Part shown: in pieces, positions 59,593-64,000 of the stretch
How positions within the stretch are numbered: the first letter of the stretch is position 1
Layout: each line of letters begins with the position of its first letter
From: Chthonobacter albigriseus
GTDB lineage: Bacteria; Pseudomonadota; Alphaproteobacteria; Rhizobiales; Pleomorphomonadaceae
DNA length: 64,000 nucleotides
Direction of reading: 5' to 3'
Assembly: GCF_013839445.1 (NCBI RefSeq)
Contig: NZ_JACDIT010000004.1
Span: 186,001 to 250,000, forward strand
The notes under the pieces: generated by a model
The model's input: the letters and a program-made list of their open reading frames with translations, nothing else
Databases searched by the model: none
What the model was told of the DNA's origin: nothing
Position numbers and translations under genes: made by a program

Positions 59593-60597
59593 CTATTTCC
59601 GTGGATACTCCAGGCCCATCTCGCGGTAACGCTCCGGATCGTCCGACCAGTTCTCGCGCACCTTAACGAACAGGAACAGGTGCACCGGCCGCTCCAGGAT
59701 CTCCTGAAGTTCCTGCCGTGCGGTCATCGAGATGGCGCGGATCGTCTGCCCGCCCTTGCCGAGCACGATCTTGCGCTGGCTTTCGCGTTCCACGAACAGC
59801 ACCTGCTCGATCCGCACCGATCCGTCCTTCTGCTCCTTCCAGCCTTCGGTCTCGACCGTCGAGGCGTAGGGCAGCTCGTCGTGCAGGCGCAGGAACACCT
59901 TCTCGCGGGTGATCTCGGCCGCCAGCATGCGCATCGGCAGGTCGGAGATCTGGTCCTCCGGATAGAGCCAGGGGCCCTCTGGCACATGGTGCGCGAAGTA
60001 CTTCAGCAGGTCCTTCACGCCCGAGCCGTTCAGCGCCGAGACCATGAAGGTCGCATCGAACTGGCCGCGCGCGTTGAGGTCCTGGGCGAGCGCCAGCAGG
60101 CTTTCCCGCTTCACGGTGTCGATCTTGTTGAGGATGAGCACCTTCGGCCGCTTCAGGTCGCGCATCCGGTCGACGATCGGCGACGTGTCCTCGTCCACGC
60201 CCTTCTTCACGTCGATGAGCAGCGCCACCACGTCCGCGTCCGCAGCGCCGCCCCAGGCCGTGTCGACCATGGCGCGGTCCAGCCTGCGCTTGGGCTGGAA
60301 GATGCCAGGGGTGTCCACGAAGATCACCTGCGCCCGGCCGGCCATGGCGATCCCGCGCATGATCGCGCGCGTCGTCTGCACCTTGTGGCTGACGATCGAG
60401 ACCTTGGCACCGACGAGCTTGTTGAGCAGCGTCGACTTGCCAGCGTTCGGCGCGCCGATCAGCGCGACGAAGCCGGCGCGCGTCGGCCCGTCCGTCGGAA
60501 AGCCGGCGTCGGCAGCCTCGTCGTCGGCGCCGTCATTCGGCTCACCTTCCAACTCGCCCTCGAAGTCGTCGTCGATCTCGTCGTCGCGATCGGTCAT
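59593..60597 (-). CDS. era: GTPase Era
   Basis: A 334-residue ribosome-assembly GTPase that binds 16S rRNA near its 3' end. G1 GAPNAGKST (48-56), G3 DTPG, G4 NKID, and a C-terminal KH domain with IVLGKGGQTIRAI. The first 40 residues are a strongly acidic extension (DDEIDDDFEGELEGEP) absent from E. coli Era. ATG 60597 overlaps the rnc stop as ATGA and was preferred over a GTG four codons earlier. Confidence 0.95.
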   Translation of the reverse strand: MTDRDDEIDDDFEGELEGEPNDGADDEAADAGFPTDGPTRAGFVALIGAPNAGKSTLLNKLVGAKVSIVSHKVQTTRAIMRGIAMAGRAQVIFVDTPGIFQPKRRLDRAMVDTAWGGAADADVVALLIDVKKGVDEDTSPIVDRMRDLKRPKVLILNKIDTVKRESLLALAQDLNARGQFDATFMVSALNGSGVKDLLKYFAHHVPEGPWLYPEDQISDLPMRMLAAEITREKVFLRLHDELPYASTVETEGWKEQKDGSVRIEQVLFVERESQRKIVLGKGGQTIRAISMTARQELQEILERPVHLFLFVKVRENWSDDPERYREMGLEYPRK

Positions 60598-61301
60598 GCT
60601 GTGCTCCACAGGCCCTCGCGGGTCAGAACGTCCTGCGCGGCCGCCTGTTCAGCCTCGCGTTTCGATTTGCCTTTGCCCTCGCCGGCGTAGCGATCGGCGA
60701 TCGTGACGCGCACCGTGAACTCGGGCGCATGGTCCGGACCGGACCGATCGATCGCCTCGTAGGCCGGCGTCGGCAGCGCGCGGCCTTGCGCCCACTCCTG
60801 CAGCGTCGTCTTCGGGTCGCGCAGCGTACCCGAAAGCTGCTCCATCCGCGGCCGCCAGTTGCGTTCCACGAAGGCCTTCGCCGGCTCGAAGCCGCCATCC
60901 AGGTAGATCGCCGCGATCACCGCCTCCGCGACGTCGCCGAGGATGGCCTCCTTGCGCCGTCCGCCCGATTGCCGCTCGCCCGCTCCGAGCCGGATAGCCG
61001 CGCCGATGTCGAGCGCGACGGCGACGTCGGCGCAGGTTTCTCGGCGGACGAGCTGGTTGAGGCGCCGCGCCAGATCGCCCTCCTCGGCCTTGGGATAGGC
61101 CTTGAACAGCATCTCGGCGACCACCAGCGCCAACACCCTATCGCCCAGGAACTCGTGCCTCTGGTAGCTCTCGTGAGCCACCCTGTCACCTGGTACGGCA
61201 CTGCGGTGGGTCAACGCCCGTACCAGGGCCTCGCGGCTCTTGAAGGTGTATTCCAGCCGCGCCTGGAGCGCTTCAAGCGATTTGGCGAACGCCGGATTCA
61301 T
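60594..61301 (-). CDS. rnc: Ribonuclease III
   Basis: A 235-residue double-stranded RNA endonuclease. The catalytic signature is HEFLGDRVLALVVAEML near 48-64, with the later acidic pair in LGDVAEAVIAAIYLDGG; the double-stranded RNA-binding domain covers about 165-232. ATG 61301 overlaps the lepB stop by one base (TGATG), and the stop overlaps the era start by four, so lepB-rnc-era are translationally coupled. Confidence 0.95.
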   Translation of the reverse strand: MNPAFAKSLEALQARLEYTFKSREALVRALTHRSAVPGDRVAHESYQRHEFLGDRVLALVVAEMLFKAYPKAEEGDLARRLNQLVRRETCADVAVALDIGAAIRLGAGERQSGGRRKEAILGDVAEAVIAAIYLDGGFEPAKAFVERNWRPRMEQLSGTLRDPKTTLQEWAQGRALPTPAYEAIDRSGPDHAPEFTVRVTIADRYAGEGKGKSKREAEQAAAQDVLTREGLWSTA

Positions 61302-62062
61302 CACCCCAGCGTCGAGAACATGCGGTCCCATCGGACCGTCCAGGGCCACGTCCAGACCATCCACGGCTTGGCGTCCTGGTCCATCGAGAAGAAGATGACC
61401 TGGGCTTTGCCGACGAGGTTTTCCATCGGCACAAAACCCACCCCGGACGAATCCACCCGGCTGTCTGCCGAGTTGTCGCGGTTGTCGCCCATCATGAAGA
61501 GATGGCCGGGCGGCACCTCGAACACATCCGTGTTGTCCGCTGCGCCGTTCGGGATCGCGTCGAGCGTCAGGTAGCTGACCCCGTTGGGGAGCGTCTCGCG
61601 ATACCGGGTGACGCGGATCTCCTCGCCGAGTGCGCTCTTTTCAACGAAATCGTCCACTTTCTCCCGCGCAACAGGCTTGTCGTTCAGGAACAGCGCGCCG
61701 TCCTTCATCTGGATCTTGTCGCCGGGCAGGCCGATCACGCGCTTGATATAGTCGGTGGAATTGTCCAGCGGCAGCTTGAACACCGCGATGTCGCCGTGCC
61801 GCGGTGCCGCCGACCAGATCCGCCCCTCGATCGGCACGGCGCCGAACGGGAAGGAGTAGCGGCTGTAGCCGTAGGAGTACTTGGAGACGAAGAGGTAGTC
61901 GCCGACCAGCAAGGTCGACATCATCGATCCCGAGGGGATCGAGAACGGCTGGAACAGGAAGGTGCGGACCACCAGGGCGAGAAGAAGCGCCTGGATCACG
62001 ACCTTGATGGTCTCGCCCAACCCGCCGCCCTTGCTGGCTTCCTTGTTGCTCGTCACGCTCAT
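61301..62062 (-). CDS. lepB: Signal peptidase I
   Basis: A 253-residue membrane protease that removes Sec and Tat signal peptides. Catalytic Ser46 in IPSGSMMSTL and Lys107 in DYIKRVIGLPGD; box E MGDNRDNSADSR. One N-terminal membrane helix (about 18-36). The ATG at 62062 has AGAAGAG nine bases upstream; a GTG at 62083 is possible. A 153 bp gap separates it from acpS, so it may have its own promoter. Confidence 0.95.
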   Translation of the reverse strand: MSVTSNKEASKGGGLGETIKVVIQALLLALVVRTFLFQPFSIPSGSMMSTLLVGDYLFVSKYSYGYSRYSFPFGAVPIEGRIWSAAPRHGDIAVFKLPLDNSTDYIKRVIGLPGDKIQMKDGALFLNDKPVAREKVDDFVEKSALGEEIRVTRYRETLPNGVSYLTLDAIPNGAADNTDVFEVPPGHLFMMGDNRDNSADSRVDSSGVGFVPMENLVGKAQVIFFSMDQDAKPWMVWTWPWTVRWDRMFSTLG

Positions 62063-62215
62063 GACCGTTCTCTTCTGGGTCACCCGCCGGACCCGTCGGC
62101 GCCTTGATACCGGCTCGCTGGATGCCGCGCAACGCGTGACGATGAAAACGAGCGGAATTGCGGCAGATGACGGCCCTCCGGCCGGGCGAACTGTTGGAAA
62201 ACTGCCGCTACAAGG

Positions 62216-62644
62216 CTAGCCCGTCGTCTGTGCCGCCCCCGGCCAGTTCTCCGGCCACGCCGAGATCACTACGAAAGCTTGCGCCCAGGGGTGGTCGTCA
62301 GTGATCGTGAGGTCGATGCGGGCGATCAGGCCGGCGGGCGTCAGCTGCTCCAGCTGCCGGAGCGCGCCGCCGGTCAGCACCACCGTCGGCTTGCCGCTCG
62401 GCAGGTTCACCACCCCCATTTCACGCCAGTTGACGCCCATCCGGATCCCGCTTCCGAGCGCCTTGGAGCAGGCCTCCTTGGCCGCGAACCGCTTGGCGTA
62501 GGACGCCGCCCGTTCTTTCCTGCGATCCGATCGCGCCCGTTCGACCTCCGTGAAGACCCTGTTGGTGAAGCGGTCGCCGAACCGCTCCAGGGTCTGCTCG
62601 ATCCGCCGGATGTCGATCAGGTCGCTGCCTATCCCGATGATCAT
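62216..62644 (-). CDS. acpS: Holo-[acyl-carrier-protein] synthase
   Basis: A 142-residue phosphopantetheinyl transferase that activates ACP. Mg2+ residues are visible in [13 protein letters not shown] (Asp8) and [14 protein letters not shown] (Glu57); [17 protein letters not shown] and [19 protein letters not shown] complete the fold. Its ATG overlaps the stop of the DUF2062 gene by four bases. Longer in-frame readings upstream are the DUF2062 gene in another frame. Confidence 0.94.
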   Translation of the reverse strand: MIIGIGSDLIDIRRIEQTLERFGDRFTNRVFTEVERARSDRRKERAASYAKRFAAKEACSKALGSGIRMGVNWREMGVVNLPSGKPTVVLTGGALRQLEQLTPAGLIARIDLTITDDHPWAQAFVVISAWPENWPGAAQTTG

Positions 62645-63189
62645 GACGAAACTCCCGGCCGCGGCGCCATGCTGCGGATCTCCGCCATCCGCGCCCGCCG
62701 GCGGCGCTGGAACCCGGCCACCGCCGGGTAGACGACCGCATAGGTGCAGAGCGCCAGACCGCTTCCCAGGATGATGCCGCCGATCAGCAGCGGCTTGAAC
62801 AGCGGCCAGATGTCGGCAAGGCCCGCGGAGGCGAACGGCACGGTCTTCTCCGCCCCCTCCCCGGCAAACGCGGTCCCGATCTCGTAGTCCATGGCCAGGA
62901 TCAGCGGAATCGTCAGCGGGTTGGCGAGCAGTGTGCCGATCGCCGCGGCGAAAATGTTGCCGCGGATCAGGAACGCCAGCGCGATGCCGAGCAGGATGTG
63001 CAGGCCGATCAGCGGCGTGGAGGCTGCGAAGATTCCGGCGGAGGCACCGGCCGCCACGCCGTGCGGCGACGCCGAAAGACGCAGGATCCGCTTCCACAGA
63101 TAGCGAAGGGCGCGCCGCCAGCCGGACCGCGGCCAGACCGCGTGCCGCACGTTCTCCCGAAAGGACCGGCGCGCGCGGCGCTTGAACAT
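62641..63189 (-). CDS. DUF2062 family membrane protein
   Basis: A 182-residue protein with a basic start and three or four membrane helices: [20 protein letters not shown], then [36 protein letters not shown], and [17 protein letters not shown]. The PL-IGLH and N-P-T/L-P blocks are the DUF2062 signature. Function unknown. Position between relA/spoT and acpS is conserved in relatives; it overlaps acpS by four bases and follows relA/spoT by 13. Confidence 0.88.
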   Translation of the reverse strand: MFKRRARRSFRENVRHAVWPRSGWRRALRYLWKRILRLSASPHGVAAGASAGIFAASTPLIGLHILLGIALAFLIRGNIFAAAIGTLLANPLTIPLILAMDYEIGTAFAGEGAEKTVPFASAGLADIWPLFKPLLIGGIILGSGLALCTYAVVYPAVAGFQRRRRARMAEIRSMAPRPGVSS

Positions 63190-63202
63190 GTCGCCCTCCG
63201 GC

Positions 63203-64000
63203 TCAGCCGTTCACCCGCTCGACCCGGCTGACGTTATGCACCGTCCGCAATTGGTTGATGATGCGGTTGAGGTGCTTCAGGTCCCAGACTTCCAGGTCGA
63301 TTACCACATCATGGAAATCTGTCGTTCTGCGGGCCATGCGGATGTTGTCGATGTTGCCGTCGTTATCTGAGATCGTCTGAGCGATTCGGGCCAGCGAGCC
63401 CGGTTCGTTGAACGAGTGGATGGAGATCTGCGCCGGGAACCGGACCTGATCGCCCGCGTCGATGTCCCACCGCACGTCCAGCCAGACGTCGGGGTGATCG
63501 TCATAGGGCTTCAGCGCTGGCGACTGGATCGGATAGATCGTGATCCCCTCGCCGGGGGTGAGGATCCCGACGATCCGGTCGCCGGGCACCGCGCCGCCGT
63601 TCGGGGCGAAGCGCACCGGGAGGTCTGCCGCGATGGATCGCACCGGCAGGCCGCCGGTGCCGCTCTCCGACGAGGCCATGTAGCGGAACTTCACGCCGGT
63701 CTGCCCTGCGAAGGAGAACCATCCCTCCTCCGCCCGCTTCATGTCGCCGCGCTGTACCGTCGCCCGCTCGTCCTTGAAGTCCGGATAGGCCGCCTTCAGC
63801 ACGTCGGACGACGGGATCTCCGCCCGTCCGACGGCCGCCAGCAGGTCGTTCACCGTCGGCTGTCCCAGCCGCGGCAGGGCGAGCTCCAGCACTCCGTCGG
63901 AAAAGTCGCGCTTGGCGCGCTGGAAGGCGGCGGCAAGCACCTGGCGCCCGAGGCTGGAGAACTGCTTGCGCGTCGCCTCGCGGGTCGCCCGGCGGATCGC
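63203..64000 (-). CDS. RelA/SpoT-type (p)ppGpp synthetase/hydrolase, C-terminal part
   Basis: The last 265 codons of a Rsh protein; the N-terminal hydrolase, synthetase and TGS domains lie beyond the window end. Visible are the helical region, then the RIS/zinc-finger-like domain (VPGDRIVGILTPGEGITIYPIQSPAL), and a C-terminal ACT domain (IHSFNEPGSLARIAQTI, NIDNIRM, DLEVWDLKHLNRII). The cysteine pair found in the RelA zinc-finger region is replaced by APNGG. These regulatory domains sense ribosome state and amino acids. Upstream gene of the DUF2062-acpS-lepB-rnc-era-recO-parC set. Confidence 0.92.
   Translation of the reverse strand, partial: AIRRATREATRKQFSSLGRQVLAAAFQRAKRDFSDGVLELALPRLGQPTVNDLLAAVGRAEIPSSDVLKAAYPDFKDERATVQRGDMKRAEEGWFSFAGQTGVKFRYMASSESGTGGLPVRSIAADLPVRFAPNGGAVPGDRIVGILTPGEGITIYPIQSPALKPYDDHPDVWLDVRWDIDAGDQVRFPAQISIHSFNEPGSLARIAQTISDNDGNIDNIRMARRTTDFHDVVIDLEVWDLKHLNRIINQLRTVHNVSRVERVNG

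Overview
The window is a GC-rich stretch (about two thirds G+C by eye) of an alphaproteobacterial chromosome, most likely a member of the Hyphomicrobiales (Rhizobiales). The evidence is gene order and gene type: an ispDF fusion next to nifR3(dusB)-ntrB-ntrC; a pdhA-pdhB-pdhC-lpdA-(glsB)-lipA-coq10/ratA-cinA block whose E1-beta subunit carries its own lipoyl domain; a coaD-ppi-ppi-queA-tgt block; a relA/spoT-DUF2062-acpS-lepB-rnc-era-recO-parC block; and a phosphatidylcholine synthase gene. No transposase, integrase, rRNA or CRISPR array was seen. One tRNA (Lys, TTT) is present.

Layout. 1-10 kb: end of a SulP transporter, pcs, a DUF2182 membrane protein, a UbiH-type monooxygenase, an AEC transporter, a LpxL-like acyltransferase, a malyl-CoA lyase/CitE-like enzyme, a TadG-like pilus protein and a GGDEF/degenerate-EAL protein. 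10-18.7 kb: ntrBC-dusB, divergent ispDF-cinA, then coq10/ratA, lipA, glsB and a soluble chemoreceptor-like protein with reversed domain order. 19-28.6 kb: the pyruvate dehydrogenase operon, ftsB and gyrA. 28.8-42.2 kb: a purine-salvage and catabolism array on the minus strand (qor-lysR-uraH-xdhA-xdhB-xdhC-ABC ATPase-two permeases-BMP-type binding protein-puuD). Together it would take up purines or nucleosides, oxidise xanthine to urate (XdhABC), urate to 5-hydroxyisourate (PuuD), and hydrolyse that (UraH). 42.2-50 kb: a frameshifted MFS gene, UPF0114, a large GGDEF-EAL sensor, tRNA-Lys, a membrane-anchored phosphatase and small unknowns. 49.7-55 kb: tgt, a META lipoprotein, queA, an inserted glycosyltransferase, two cyclophilins and coaD. 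55-56.5 kb: three small genes, two of them probably exported. 56.5-64 kb: the parC-to-relA/spoT housekeeping block, which runs off the window end.

Most of the window is ordinary conserved chromosome. The points most worth a second look are a Tgt lacking three of its four zinc ligands, the reversed MCP/Cache protein beside an AT-rich gap, the foreign-looking glycosyltransferase between queA and ppi, the pair of small exported proteins at 55.3-56.0 kb, a GGDEF protein with an intact inhibitory site but a dead-looking EAL domain, the G-run frameshift in an MFS transporter, and strong hairpins around the purine-binding-protein gene. I found no clear undescribed multi-gene system.
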